This document shows positions 26,901 through 34,956 of a stretch of 64,000 bases of DNA, one piece after another (position 1 is the stretch's first letter; every line of letters begins with the position of its first letter). The notes under the pieces were generated by a model that ran no database searches, was not told the origin of the DNA, and saw nothing but the letters and a program-made list of their open reading frames with translations. This stretch comes from Acidaminobacterium chupaoyuni (GTDB taxonomy: Bacteria > Bacillota > Clostridia > Oscillospirales > Butyricicoccaceae). The stretch is taken from NCBI GenBank assembly GCA_047936785.1, contig CP176394.1; one strand, written 5' to 3'. A program made the translations under genes and the position numbers.

Positions 26901-28277
26901 ATGTTTGGGGAAGACCATGTTTTCAGAGCTGGAACCATCGGCACGGTGAAAGATAAAACAGCGTATGGCTTTGTGAAAAAATATAACGATGAACGCCAGA
27001 TCGTGATGAACCGGGCGGAAGAAAACCGGTTGGTGGTGGGATGCACCGGCATTAAGCGCACCACAGGGCAGCATCCGGGCGGGCTGATTATTGTGCCTTC
27101 CGATCGCTCGATCTATGAATTTTGCCCGGTGCAGCATCCGGCGGATGACCCGAACACAGATATTATTACAACGCATTTCGATTATCATTCCATCGACCAG
27201 AATCTGCTGAAATTTGATATGCTTGGTCACGAAGATCCCACGATGATCCGCGCTTTGGAAGACCTGACCGGCGTGAACGCGCGTGAGATCCCTTTGGATG
27301 ACCCCGATACCATGAAAATTTTCACTTCGCTTGAACCCTTGAAGATCGACGATGACGGTTCTTTTGGCAAAACGGGCGCGGTGGCGATCCCAGAATTTGG
27401 CACAAAATTTGTGCGCGGTATGCTGGAGATCACACAGCCCACCACCTTTGATGAACTGCTGCGCATTTCAGGTTTATCCCATGGCACCAATGTGTGGCTC
27501 AATAATGCCAAGGATTATATCGAAAACGGCGATGCGACTTTGAAAGAGGTTATTTCCGTCCGTGATGACATTATGACTTATTTGATCTATCGAGGGATCG
27601 AACCGCAGCAATCTTTTAAAATTTCCGAAAGCGTTCGTAAAGGCCGCGGTTTAAAGCCCGAATGGGAAGAATTGATGCGCGAGCATGGTGTGGCGGATTG
27701 GTATATCGAATCATGCAAAAAGATCCAGTATATGTTCCCGCGCGCCCATGCGGCGGCTTATGTGATGATGGCGTTTCGCATTGCCTGGTTTAAAGTGCAT
27801 CTGCCGATGGCTTTTTACAGCGCCTATTTCGGCATCCGCGCCAGCGGCTTTGATGCTTCCACCATGACGAAGGGCGATGGCCTTGTGATGGAAACCACAC
27901 GCCGCCTGCAGCAGCAGGAAAAGCGAACCGCCGCCGAAGAAGACGCTTTAACCACTTTGGAAGTCGTGCATGAATTTTACCGCCGCGGTTTCAAGTTTGA
28001 ACCGATCAACCTTTATCGCAGCGATGTCAGCCACTTTTTGATCGAAGGGAACACTTTGATCCCGCCGTTTACATCTTTGCCGGGTTTGGGCGAAGCAGCC
28101 GCGAAGGATATTGTTGCGGAACGCGAAAAGGGCAAGTTCATGTCGGGCGAAGATATCATTTTGCGCTGCCCCAAAGTAACAAAGGGCGTGATTGAAACCC
28201 TAGATAAATATGGAGCTTTGGAAGAAATCCCAAAAAGCAACCAGGTCGATCTGTTTGAAATGCTGGGCAATTTATAA
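23922..28277 (+). CDS. polC: DNA polymerase III alpha subunit, PolC type
   Basis: PolC is the Gram-positive replicative polymerase with built-in proofreading. The 1451-residue protein is close to the family's usual 1440. In order: an N-terminal domain, an OB-fold domain (about 220-320), a PHP domain opening at VELHLHTNMSTMDG (about 335) interrupted by a DEDD exonuclease (VFDIETTGLNPKT, about 432), then the palm/fingers with PDIDLNFSSEYQGRAH near 970 and a zinc-binding HYRCPNCKHS..CPICG stretch near 915. The start overlaps the ispG stop. A terminator follows. Confidence 0.98.
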   Translation: MSEAPSFCQVFPKCDFKDSPLCKAAVDKLCADKNENTLIAHLTVDSVVPDAFITAAEEGIRRAYGLSHARLELNFTSDQITDELLQYHLNHLANQYPSLQVAFQKAVLKKDNGQLQLHVAAQWMMRVKSLERELHDYLNRVAGIPLPLQLIGEEDDEKDFAKEREAELKEAAKQLAGQAASAPARANSSENESQKKPWEKKRKPDGPVYKPKNDDGEIIFGKPVERAIQRMADIDMDSGKIAMQGEVFFTDIRKLPAKGKTVFTFDMTDGSGSLRCTKVLPDEEAAPLTDNIKKGSYLMVQGMASYSQWEKDIVVSPSAVVTAKKKLRQDTAADKRVELHLHTNMSTMDGLCDTKTAVKTAARWGHKAIAITDHGVTQSFPDAMHAAEDLEKKGQEIKILYGVEAYFVNNIAKSHAVTGSCETAIDGETVVFDIETTGLNPKTCQIIEIAAIIISDGVQRESFHTYVKPDGPIPYEITKLTGIDDSMVEDAQGQEEAVRAFLAFAGDRPLCAHNASFDVSFMRAACETFQIKKEFCAIDTLEMARVLLPQLKRHKLNIIADELGFTFNHHRAEDDTAVLAKIYLHLLELLKAKAAVETVMDINRALDVAKGAEEDPRNLKSYHMILLVKNVKGLRNLYQLVSFAHLKYYRRHPLIPADVLQQYREGLIIGSACEAGELFSAVVAGKPWGELKEIASFYDFLEIQPIGNNHFMIENGTAADENQLREYNRTIVKLGAALNKPVVATGDVHFMEPEDAQYRAILMAGMGFSDADKQAPLYFKTTQEMLDEFSYLGREKAYEVVVKNTNLIASWCEKIKAVPEDYCPPVIPGSAEEIREMADRKAKELYGDPPPQLITDRINAELNPIINNGYDVMYLIAQKLVAKSLEDGYLVGSRGSVGSSFAAYLTGITEVNSLAAHYRCPNCKHSIFPGDGKYGCGVDMPDKDCPICGTKMIKDGFDIPFATFLGFNGEKAPDIDLNFSSEYQGRAHRELIRMFGEDHVFRAGTIGTVKDKTAYGFVKKYNDERQIVMNRAEENRLVVGCTGIKRTTGQHPGGLIIVPSDRSIYEFCPVQHPADDPNTDIITTHFDYHSIDQNLLKFDMLGHEDPTMIRALEDLTGVNAREIPLDDPDTMKIFTSLEPLKIDDDGSFGKTGAVAIPEFGTKFVRGMLEITQPTTFDELLRISGLSHGTNVWLNNAKDYIENGDATLKEVISVRDDIMTYLIYRGIEPQQSFKISESVRKGRGLKPEWEELMREHGVADWYIESCKKIQYMFPRAHAAAYVMMAFRIAWFKVHLPMAFYSAYFGIRASGFDASTMTKGDGLVMETTRRLQQQEKRTAAEEDALTTLEVVHEFYRRGFKFEPINLYRSDVSHFLIEGNTLIPPFTSLPGLGEAAAKDIVAEREKGKFMSGEDIILRCPKVTKGVIETLDKYGALEEIPKSNQVDLFEMLGNL

Positions 28278-28289
28278 AAAAGACAGGAA

Positions 28290-28324
28290 ACAAGGGCACC
28301 GATCGCGCGGCGCCCTTGTTTTTT
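28290..28324 (+). terminator. Terminator of polC
   Basis: CAAGGGC / GCCCTTG stem with a GC-rich loop followed by TTTTTTG closes the uppS-polC block. Confidence 0.75.
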
Positions 28325-28384
28325 GCCGAATTAAAAAGATTCAGCGCCTAAACAACAGATTTTCTTGTGCATAAAATCGGCCTG

Positions 28385-28461
28385 TGCTATAATGAACGCA
28401 GCACATTGCGAAGCAAAGGGGCGCGAAGCGCCAAGGGCGCAGCCCGCTGCGGAAATTTCAG
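28385..28461 (+). repeat. Structured repeat element, copy A (candidate small RNA or leader)
   Basis: This 77-nt unit opens with an extended -10 box TGCTATAAT (28385-28393), with a -35-like TTGTGC 17 nt upstream of the TATAAT, then GAACGCAG. It folds into GGCGC-GAA-GCGCC and CGCAGC-CC-GCTGCG and ends AAATTTCAG. It is repeated 112 nt later (copy B) and on the other strand at 63048-63125 (copy C). See findings. Confidence 0.6.
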
Positions 28462-28496
28462 CATGACCTTTAAAAAGGTTCTCTTATTATTCTTCA

Positions 28497-28574
28497 TGCT
28501 ATAATGAACGCAGCGTAATGAGAAAGCGGCGGTGCGCGAATCGCCAGGGTCGCGGCCCGCTGTGAAAATTTCAG
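28497..28574 (+). repeat. Structured repeat element, copy B
   Basis: This 78-nt unit is aligned with copy A from TGCTATAATGAACGCAG to AAATTTCAG. The second stem reads CGCGGC/GCTGTG instead of CGCAGC/GCTGCG, keeping all pairs by G-U wobble. Similarity to copy A continues downstream through GATGACCTTT. A degenerate third start (TGCCATAATTAATCG) follows at about 28609 without the GC-rich core. Confidence 0.6.
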
Positions 28575-28835
28575 GATGACCTTTGAAAAAGATCCTCAGA
28601 TGATCCTTCATGCCATAATTAATCGACATAATTTGAGGCCGGCAGAACAGAATGACCCCATGGCGCCGCCGCACGAACAGCGCTCACACCGAGAAGAGGC
28701 TCATGTCTTAAAAATAGCATTCTTTCTCAATGTTTCAACATGAACGGGGAAGAATGGGCATCCTATTTTTATAAAAGTTTCAAAGATGCCAAAAGAGCGG
28801 GAAGCTCTCATGTATGAAACGAGGAAGTGACATCT
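28575..28835 (+). other. Gene-free stretch before the nitroreductase
   Basis: After copy B, the remaining 260 bases hold the degenerate third repeat start (about 28609-28640), a GGCATC/GATGCC inverted pair (about 28758-28793) and a short AGAGC/AGCTCT hairpin near 28795-28808. I see no convincing coding sequence. A minus-strand open frame across the repeats is only the antisense of the repeats. Confidence 0.5.
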
Positions 28836-29339
28836 ATGTTGGAAACGATTATGAACCGGAGAAGCATTCGTAAATATTTGGATCAGCCGGTGGAAGAAGA
28901 AAAGATCCGCCTGCTTTTAAAAGCGGCTTCTTATGCGCCGTCGGCCCAAAATTGCCAGCCGTGGCATTTTTTGCTTTGCGATGATCGCGCAAAACTGGAT
29001 GCGTTCAGAGCCATACACCCCTATTCCACCATGCTGCAGCAAGCGCCGCTGATGATCCTTGTCTGCGGCGATAAGGCCCGCCAGGCGGGGGAATGGTTTT
29101 ATTTGGAAGATTGCGCCGCCGCCACGCAGAACATTCTGCTGGCTGCCGAAGAAATGGGGCTGGGAACCTGCTGGCTTGGGCTTCCGCCTTGCTCTCAGCG
29201 CCAGGCGGATATCAAAAAATTATTTGAATTACCGGATTCAATAGAACCCTTCTGCGGCATCGCGGTGGGGTATCCTCAGCAGAAGGCAGATCGGCCGCAG
29301 CGAGATTTAGAAGGAAAGATCCATTATAATGTCTGGTAG
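28836..29339 (+). CDS. Nitroreductase family protein
   Basis: An FMN-dependent, NAD(P)H-using oxidoreductase of 167 residues. The start at 28836 follows GAGGAAGTG. FMN-site landmarks are NRRSIRKY near residue 8, ASYAPSAQNCQPWHF near residue 30, and AAEEMGLGTCWLG near residue 105. It lies downstream of the tandem repeats and overlaps the next gene by 11 nt. Substrate cannot be deduced. Confidence 0.9.
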   Translation: MLETIMNRRSIRKYLDQPVEEEKIRLLLKAASYAPSAQNCQPWHFLLCDDRAKLDAFRAIHPYSTMLQQAPLMILVCGDKARQAGEWFYLEDCAAATQNILLAAEEMGLGTCWLGLPPCSQRQADIKKLFELPDSIEPFCGIAVGYPQQKADRPQRDLEGKIHYNVW

Positions 29340-30183
29340 GGAAATGATTCGATCAAAGGCTAAATTTCTTCTGCAGGTGATCCGCCAAATGATCCGCCGG
29401 TATTTTACAGATCATGTGGCGCGTTCTTCTGCCGAGCTTTCTTATTATTTATTATTTTCACTTTTCCCATCGCTGATTTTTTTGAATCTCATCATCAATT
29501 CATTCAATTTATCGGCGATCGATCTGACCGAGCGCCTTTCCATGCTTTTGCCCGCGCAGGTCATCGGCCTTATTGAAGATTATATTCTTTATATCGCGGG
29601 TCTAAAGGCGAATACTCTGCTGTATGCGGGGATCGTGCTGACGATTTATTTTGTTTCGCGTGCGGTGAACTCTTTGATGCTTTCCATCGGCGGGGCCTAT
29701 CGCCTGCAGCATCAGCATAAATTGAACTTTCTGGTTTCCATGCTGGTCACCGTGGTTTTGCTGGTATCGATCTATTTGCTTTTGGGCCTGATCCTGCTGA
29801 GCGAAAACCTGATGACTTTGCTGGCCGGGGTGTTTTCCATCCCTATGGCTTTCGTTAAAATATGGAATCTTCTGCGCTTTATCATCGCCCCGATTTATCT
29901 GTTTTTGATCACCACGCTGTTTTATAAAATCGTTCCCAACAAGTGGCTGAAATTTCGTCAGGCCATGCCGGGCGGCATTTTCTTTGTGGTGGTTTGGAGC
30001 ATGATTTCTTACCTGTTTTCTTACTATGTTGCAAATATCGCCAATTATTCTGTGTTGTATGGTTCCCTGGGCGCATTTTTGATCTTGATGCTCTGGTTCT
30101 ATATGAGCGGCATCATTTTGATCATGGGCGGCCATTTAAATCATATTCTGTTGGTCGAGAAAGAAGAGCAAACGAATTTTTAA
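29329..30183 (+). CDS. YihY/BrkB-family inner membrane protein
   Basis: A 284-residue protein with about six membrane spans that matches the YihY/virulence factor BrkB family, recognised from ARSSAELSYYLLFSLFPSLIFL in the N-terminal third and GSLGAFLILMLWFYMSGIILIMGGHLNH near the C terminus (landmarks quoted in part). Function is unknown; family members were once mistaken for RNase BN. The start at 29329 overlaps the upstream stop; ATG 29344 is an alternative. Confidence 0.88.
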   Translation: MSGREMIRSKAKFLLQVIRQMIRRYFTDHVARSSAELSYYLLFSLFPSLIFLNLIINSFNLSAIDLTERLSMLLPAQVIGLIEDYILYIAGLKANTLLYAGIVLTIYFVSRAVNSLMLSIGGAYRLQHQHKLNFLVSMLVTVVLLVSIYLLLGLILLSENLMTLLAGVFSIPMAFVKIWNLLRFIIAPIYLFLITTLFYKIVPNKWLKFRQAMPGGIFFVVVWSMISYLFSYYVANIANYSVLYGSLGAFLILMLWFYMSGIILIMGGHLNHILLVEKEEQTNF

Positions 30184-30202
30184 TGGAAAGGTATGAGAAA
30201 AA

Positions 30203-31171
30203 ATGTCGCAGAAAAGAATTGCCGCCGTGCTGGCGGATATGACCCCTGCACGAGAGGAAAAACTGCGCAGCAGAACCGCAGAACTGGGGTATGAGCTGCT
30301 GGTTATGCCGAAAGGGAATTACGATGTGAAAAAATTGCCGGGCTGTGAGATTTTATTCGGCAGTTATGCGCCGAAGGATCTGCATTATGCAACCGATATG
30401 AAATGGCTGCACACTGCTTCGGCCGGTGTGGATGTGTTTACCGATGACAGCCTTTACCCAAACCCCGATGTGGTGCTCACAAATTCCAGCGGCGCCTATG
30501 GGGTGGCAATTTCCGAGCATTTGCTCACAGTCACTTTAATGCTTCTGCGCCGCATGCCCGAATATATGCGCGGCCAGCAGAGAAAAGAGTGGATCTATCT
30601 GGGCAAGATCCGCTCGGTTTATAACAGCGTCGTCACCGTGATCGGTATCGGCGATATCGGCGGCAATTTTGCAAAACGCTGCAAGGCCATGGGGGCCACT
30701 GTGCGCGGGGTGAAAAGGACCCCGGCCAACAAACCCGATTACATCGATGAGCTCTATCTTTCGGAAGATTTAGACCGCGCCATCGAAGGCGCCGATGTGG
30801 TGGCGCTTTGTCTGCCGGGCACAGATAACACGAAAAAAATTATGACGGCGCAGCGCCTTGCTAAAATGAAAAACGGCGCCGTGCTGCTGAACATCGGCAG
30901 AGGAACCGCCGTAGATCAACAGGCTTTATATGAAGAACTGAAAAGCGGCAGATTGGGCGGCGCCGCCTTGGATGTGGCAGACCCCGAGCCTTTGCCGCCG
31001 GAACACCCCCTGTGGGATCTGGAAAACCTCATTTTAACGCCGCATGTTTCGGGCAACGATTCGTTAGATCATACCACTGATACGATCATCGATCTGTTTT
31101 TGGAAAACCTGCGTCTTTATTCCGAGGGCAAGCCCATGCACCATGTGATCGACCGCAAGGTCGGTTATTAA
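30203..31171 (+). CDS. D-2-hydroxyacid dehydrogenase family protein
   Basis: An NAD(P)-dependent oxidoreductase of 322 residues acting on a D-2-hydroxy acid or 2-keto acid. The Rossmann motif appears as TVIGIGDIGGNFAKRC near residue 145. The catalytic Arg-Glu-His triad is in NIGRGTAVD (about 232), DVADPEPLPPEHPLW (about 260) and LTPHVSGN (about 283). The specific substrate is unclear. It ends at a strong terminator, so it probably closes a three-gene unit starting with the nitroreductase. Confidence 0.9.
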   Translation: MSQKRIAAVLADMTPAREEKLRSRTAELGYELLVMPKGNYDVKKLPGCEILFGSYAPKDLHYATDMKWLHTASAGVDVFTDDSLYPNPDVVLTNSSGAYGVAISEHLLTVTLMLLRRMPEYMRGQQRKEWIYLGKIRSVYNSVVTVIGIGDIGGNFAKRCKAMGATVRGVKRTPANKPDYIDELYLSEDLDRAIEGADVVALCLPGTDNTKKIMTAQRLAKMKNGAVLLNIGRGTAVDQQALYEELKSGRLGGAALDVADPEPLPPEHPLWDLENLILTPHVSGNDSLDHTTDTIIDLFLENLRLYSEGKPMHHVIDRKVGY

Positions 31172-31188
31172 AAGTAAAAACAGCTGTC

Positions 31189-31222
31189 AGGCACCGTCAC
31201 TTTGAAGTGACGGTGCCTTTTT
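31189..31222 (+). terminator. Terminator before the spoIIIA operon
   Basis: A 14-bp perfect stem AGGCACCGTCACTT with a 2-nt loop, followed by TTTTT. Confidence 0.9.
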
Positions 31223-31348
31223 CTGTTATAACAGCTTGTTCTATTTTTTCGCCGGCTTGTATATCTTGTTAATGACCACAAGAAGGAAACAAAATAAAAG
31301 CAGGGGAAAATTGCCGTTCGATCAGCATGATCTTTACAGGAGGCAAAT

Positions 31349-32260
31349 ATGAAACAGGCTTTCGAACAAGCTTTGCGGGTGCTTCCGCCAAAGCTTCAAA
31401 AAAGATATCTGGAAGCTTTATCGGAAATTCAGCGGGAACGATGCGAAGAATTGCGGCTCAGAGCAGGGGGAAGACCGGCCTTTCTTCTTCAAAACGGCGA
31501 TTGCCGTTTCCTGGCGGGGGAGCCGGTGACGGCAGAAGATTTGCAGCAGGTGCTTGCCATTGCTTCCGGCTATTCGGTGCATACCTATCAAAAGCAGATC
31601 GCTTCCGGTTTTTTGCCGCTTGAGGGCGGCCACCGGCTGGGCGTTTGCGGCGAGGCTGTGATGGAACAGGGCGAGATCCTTTCTTTTACTGCGCTGTCTT
31701 CTTTAAACCTTCGCATCGCGCATCAGATCAAAGGAATCGGCGCCGAACTGGCCGGGCGGTTATTCCAAAACGGCCGATTCTTGAGCACGCTGATCGTTTC
31801 ACCGCCCGGATATGGAAAAACCACTTTGTTGCGCGATTTGGTGGAATGCCTTTCCGACGGGGAAGCGGGCGGGCCTTTGCGCATTTCTCTGGTGGATGAA
31901 CGCGGTGAGATCGCCGCTTCGCATGGGGGCACGCCGCAATATACGATCGGCCGCAGCACCGATGTGCTGACCGGATGCAGTAAAGCAAAAGGCATTGAAC
32001 TGATGACCCGATCCATGGGGCCGCAAATCATTGCTTTGGATGAGATCACTTCTCTGGAAGATTGCCGCGCTATCAGCGAAGCTTCTTACTGCGGCTGTGC
32101 GTTTCTGGCTACGGCGCATGCGGCCGAAGCGGCAGATTTAAAGCGCCGCCCGATCTATCGCCGCCTTCTCGAAGATGCGGTTTTTCAAAAGATCATCGTG
32201 ATTCGCCGCACCAACGGGCAAAGAAGTTATTCTGTGGAAGATTGGGGTGAAAACATATGA
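31349..32260 (+). CDS. spoIIIAA: Stage III sporulation protein AA (ATPase)
   Basis: SpoIIIAA is the cytosolic ATPase of the SpoIIIA-SpoIIQ channel linking mother cell and forespore, related to type II/IV secretion ATPases. The 303-residue protein carries Walker A PPGYGKTT (153-160) and a Walker B-like IIALDEITS near residue 230. ACAGGAGG lies 6 nt upstream. It is the first of eight overlapping genes. The operon is usually transcribed by sigma-E in the mother cell; I could not fix a clear sigma-E promoter upstream. Confidence 0.97.
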   Translation: MKQAFEQALRVLPPKLQKRYLEALSEIQRERCEELRLRAGGRPAFLLQNGDCRFLAGEPVTAEDLQQVLAIASGYSVHTYQKQIASGFLPLEGGHRLGVCGEAVMEQGEILSFTALSSLNLRIAHQIKGIGAELAGRLFQNGRFLSTLIVSPPGYGKTTLLRDLVECLSDGEAGGPLRISLVDERGEIAASHGGTPQYTIGRSTDVLTGCSKAKGIELMTRSMGPQIIALDEITSLEDCRAISEASYCGCAFLATAHAAEAADLKRRPIYRRLLEDAVFQKIIVIRRTNGQRSYSVEDWGENI

Positions 32261-32766
32261 AAGTGATCGGCGCGCTGATGGTGCTGCTTTCCTGCTCTTG
32301 GGCGGGCTGTGCTTCGGCAAAAGAAATTGCCGCGCGGGCAAGAGAATTGAATGTTTTGATTTCGGCCATGGGAATCTTGAAATCAGAGATCCTTTTCCAC
32401 CACGCAACCATGGAACAATGCCTGAAGCGGGCAGTATTGCAAAGCAGCGGTCGCACGCAGGAATTTTTTGAAAAGATATATGATGCCCTTTTAAAAAATC
32501 CGGCGGAACCCTTCGCCGTGCTTTGGAAAAACGGCGCAGCGCCGCTTCAGCCGTTTTTCGGACGAAACGCCGCTTTGGCTGTTGAGGAATTATCGGGTGT
32601 GCTAGGCTGTTATGATGGCCCTTTACAGGCGGAGCGGATAGACAAATGTATTGAAATTTTGGAAAACGAACGCTCGAAAGCCGAAAACAGTTTAAAGACC
32701 ACAGGCAAACTTTATAAAACGGCGGGGGTTTCCATGGGCGTGGCCGCCGCGCTGCTGATCCTTTAG
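32257..32766 (+). CDS. spoIIIAB: Stage III sporulation protein AB
   Basis: SpoIIIAB is a membrane-associated component of the SpoIIIA channel, resembling GspF-type platform proteins. The 169-residue protein has an N-terminal hydrophobic segment (about 3-17), a helical cytosolic middle, and a C-terminal hydrophobic segment (SMGVAAALLIL). Its ATG overlaps the spoIIIAA stop. Confidence 0.95.
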   Translation: MKVIGALMVLLSCSWAGCASAKEIAARARELNVLISAMGILKSEILFHHATMEQCLKRAVLQSSGRTQEFFEKIYDALLKNPAEPFAVLWKNGAAPLQPFFGRNAALAVEELSGVLGCYDGPLQAERIDKCIEILENERSKAENSLKTTGKLYKTAGVSMGVAAALLIL

Positions 32767-32799
32767 AAAAAGCGCAAGTAAAAAAGGCAGGAGAACAAC

Positions 32800-32997
32800 A
32801 TGATGCAGGTAGATTTGATTTTTAAAGTTGCGGCCATCGGAATCATTGTTGCTGTGCTCAACCAGCTGCTGGTTCGTTCCGGCCGCGAAGAACAGGCCAT
32901 GCTCACCACTCTGGCAGGGCTTATTGTGGTTTTGATGATGATTATACAGCAGATCAGCGTGCTGTTTACCACAATCAAAAGCGTGTTCGGGTTTTGA
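32800..32997 (+). CDS. spoIIIAC: Stage III sporulation protein AC
   Basis: A 65-residue protein with two membrane helices (about 4-22 and 33-52), the usual size for SpoIIIAC. AGGAG lies 6 nt before the start. The characteristic EEQAMLTTLAGLIVVLMM is visible. It overlaps spoIIIAD. Confidence 0.95.
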   Translation: MMQVDLIFKVAAIGIIVAVLNQLLVRSGREEQAMLTTLAGLIVVLMMIIQQISVLFTTIKSVFGF

Positions 32998-33389
32998 TGA
33001 TGGATACGCTTTGGATAAAGCTTTTCGGCCTGATCGTGGTGAGCTTGGTCTTGGCAACTTTTCTCAACGGGCAGCAATCGCAAATTGCGGCCTTGCTGGT
33101 CATCGGCGCGGTCTGCTGCTGCGCGGCGCTGATGCTGCCCTATGCAAAAGCACTGATAAGCTTTTTTCAGAATTTGGCGGTCGCCGGCGGCATCACAGGG
33201 GAAGAACTTGCGCCGTTATGGAAAATCCTCGGCATTTCCATCTGCACAAGGGTTTTGGCGGAACTTTGCCGCGATTGCGGCCAGAAAGCGCTGGCGGCAA
33301 AAACCGAAATTGCGGGCGCGCTGATATCGCTGGCCTGCGCACTGCCGCTTTTACAAAAGGTGCTTGTGTTGCTTCAGGCGGTGAAATAG
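32997..33389 (+). CDS. spoIIIAD: Stage III sporulation protein AD
   Basis: A 130-residue membrane protein of about four spans. The LWKILGISICTRVLAELCRD segment near residue 75 is typical of SpoIIIAD. The ATG at 32997 overlaps the spoIIIAC stop; ATG 33000 is equally possible. It is part of the mother-cell channel complex. Confidence 0.94.
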   Translation: MMDTLWIKLFGLIVVSLVLATFLNGQQSQIAALLVIGAVCCCAALMLPYAKALISFFQNLAVAGGITGEELAPLWKILGISICTRVLAELCRDCGQKALAAKTEIAGALISLACALPLLQKVLVLLQAVK

Positions 33390-33399
33390 GGTGGCGAAC

Positions 33400-34476
33400 A
33401 TGAAAAAAATACTTTGTATGCTGTTGGCCGGGTTTCTTCTGATTTTACCGGTATCGGCCTCGGCGCTGGATTCCGTTCAGAAAAATTTGCCGCAAAGCGC
33501 TTCGGAACTGTTGGAAGAAGCTTCACCGCAAGACAGCAATTTCATGGAAAAAACGGCCCGCAGCATTTTTCAAAAAGCGGTTTCTGCCTTGAAAAACGCT
33601 TTGCGCGAATCGGCGGCTTCCTGCTTTGCGATGATCGCCATTTGCGCCCTGATCGCCATAGGGCAGGGGTTCATTGCGTCTTCTCAGCTGCAAATTCCAA
33701 ACGGCACCATGCAGCTGGCCGGGGTGGGGGCGCTGCTGACGGTTACTTTGGTCAATGCGGGCAGCCTCATTTCGGTTTGCGGCCAAACTATAGAAGAAAT
33801 GTCGATGCTGCTAAGAGCGCTGATGCCCGCTCTGGTTTCGGCAATGGCCGTTTCGGGAAGCCCTGTTTCAGCCGCCGCCGCTTCTTCGGGCACTATGATT
33901 TTTGCCGATATCCTGCTTTCCGTGGGTAAAAATCTTATTTTCCCCGCAGTTTATTGCATGATTTTTATGCAGGCTATGATCTCCATTAACGGGAATGAAC
34001 TGATGAAAAAAGGAAAAGCCTTGATCCGCTGGGCGGCAGTCGGTTTTTATAAAATTCTGCTTACTTTATTTTTTACTTATCTTACGATGACGGGAATCCT
34101 TTCTTCGGCCGCCGATACCGCCGCCGCCAAAACCGCCAGAGTGACGATTTCGGGGGTCGTGCCGGTATTGGGCAGTGTTTTGGCGGATGCTTCAGAAACC
34201 ATTCTGGCGGGAGCATCGTTTATCAAAGGGGCGGTGGGGGTGATCGGGGCCGGCGCTGCGATCTATGTTTGTCTGGGGCCGTTTATCAAGGCGTTTTCCC
34301 TGCTTCTGGTCTATCGTATCACGGCGGTATTCGGGGCCGGGATGGGCGGCGCGGGCGCAGCCGATTTTCTGGAAGGCGTGGGCGAAAGCTACTCGATTCT
34401 TCTGGGGCTGCTGGCCAGTTGTTGTGCGGTGATTTTTATTGTGATGATGGTTTGCTGTGTGGTGGTGAAAGGATGA
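33400..34476 (+). CDS. spoIIIAE: Stage III sporulation protein AE
   Basis: The largest membrane subunit of the SpoIIIA channel, 358 residues. It has an N-terminal signal peptide (about 1-22, ending SASA-L), a short extracytoplasmic helical part and about seven membrane helices. Start at ATG 33400 is favoured over GTG 33391 because AGGGTGG is 5 nt upstream and the signal peptide then starts with MKK. The stop overlaps spoIIIAF. Confidence 0.95.
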   Translation: MKKILCMLLAGFLLILPVSASALDSVQKNLPQSASELLEEASPQDSNFMEKTARSIFQKAVSALKNALRESAASCFAMIAICALIAIGQGFIASSQLQIPNGTMQLAGVGALLTVTLVNAGSLISVCGQTIEEMSMLLRALMPALVSAMAVSGSPVSAAAASSGTMIFADILLSVGKNLIFPAVYCMIFMQAMISINGNELMKKGKALIRWAAVGFYKILLTLFFTYLTMTGILSSAADTAAAKTARVTISGVVPVLGSVLADASETILAGASFIKGAVGVIGAGAAIYVCLGPFIKAFSLLLVYRITAVFGAGMGGAGAADFLEGVGESYSILLGLLASCCAVIFIVMMVCCVVVKG

Positions 34477-34943
34477 TCGATCAAATTGTTTTGCTGTTTC
34501 GGCGGTTGTGCCTCTGCGGATTTTTAACTGCCGTGGTGATGGCGCTCGCAAAAGAAACAGGCCAGAAAGAAATTTTAAGGTTATGCTGCGTATGCCTGAC
34601 CATTGTCATGCTGTTTCGTTCTTTTCCCATGATCCGTGCCGGTGGGAACGAAATCTATTTCAAAACCGAAAAAACGGAAACAGCAAATTTGATAGAGGAA
34701 TCTGTTCAGCAGGCCAAAGAAGATCAGCGGCTGGCCATGCAGCAGCAGGCGGAAGATTATTTGCAGACGCAATGCCGCGCGGTTTGCGAAGAGGTTTTGG
34801 TGAAAGTGAAGGCCACTCTTTCTGAAGATCAGGTTTTCACCATCGAGCAGGTGGAAATTTTTCACGGCGAGGCGCAGAAAGGCCGGCTGATGCAAACGCT
34901 TACGCAAAACGGAATTTCCGAAGAACGAATTTTATTTCATTGA
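34473..34943 (+). CDS. spoIIIAF: Stage III sporulation protein AF
   Basis: A 156-residue protein with two N-terminal membrane helices (about 8-24 and 33-48) and an extracytoplasmic ring-forming-type domain. The start at 34473 overlaps the spoIIIAE stop (ATGA). It is shorter than B. subtilis SpoIIIAF (about 200). It is placed by position and topology, as its sequence is poorly conserved. Confidence 0.9.
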   Translation: MIDQIVLLFRRLCLCGFLTAVVMALAKETGQKEILRLCCVCLTIVMLFRSFPMIRAGGNEIYFKTEKTETANLIEESVQQAKEDQRLAMQQQAEDYLQTQCRAVCEEVLVKVKATLSEDQVFTIEQVEIFHGEAQKGRLMQTLTQNGISEERILFH

Positions 34944-34956
34944 AAAGAGGGGAAAT

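Noticed and set aside
28387..28674. A 95-residue minus-strand open frame across the tandem repeats with two internal repeats
   Set aside because: It is the antisense of the duplicated non-coding unit. The two halves resemble each other only because the DNA is repeated, and no ribosome-binding site precedes it.
31223..31348. A sigma-E promoter for spoIIIAA
   Set aside because: Expected on biological grounds, but I found no convincing -35/-10 pair matching the sigma-E consensus.
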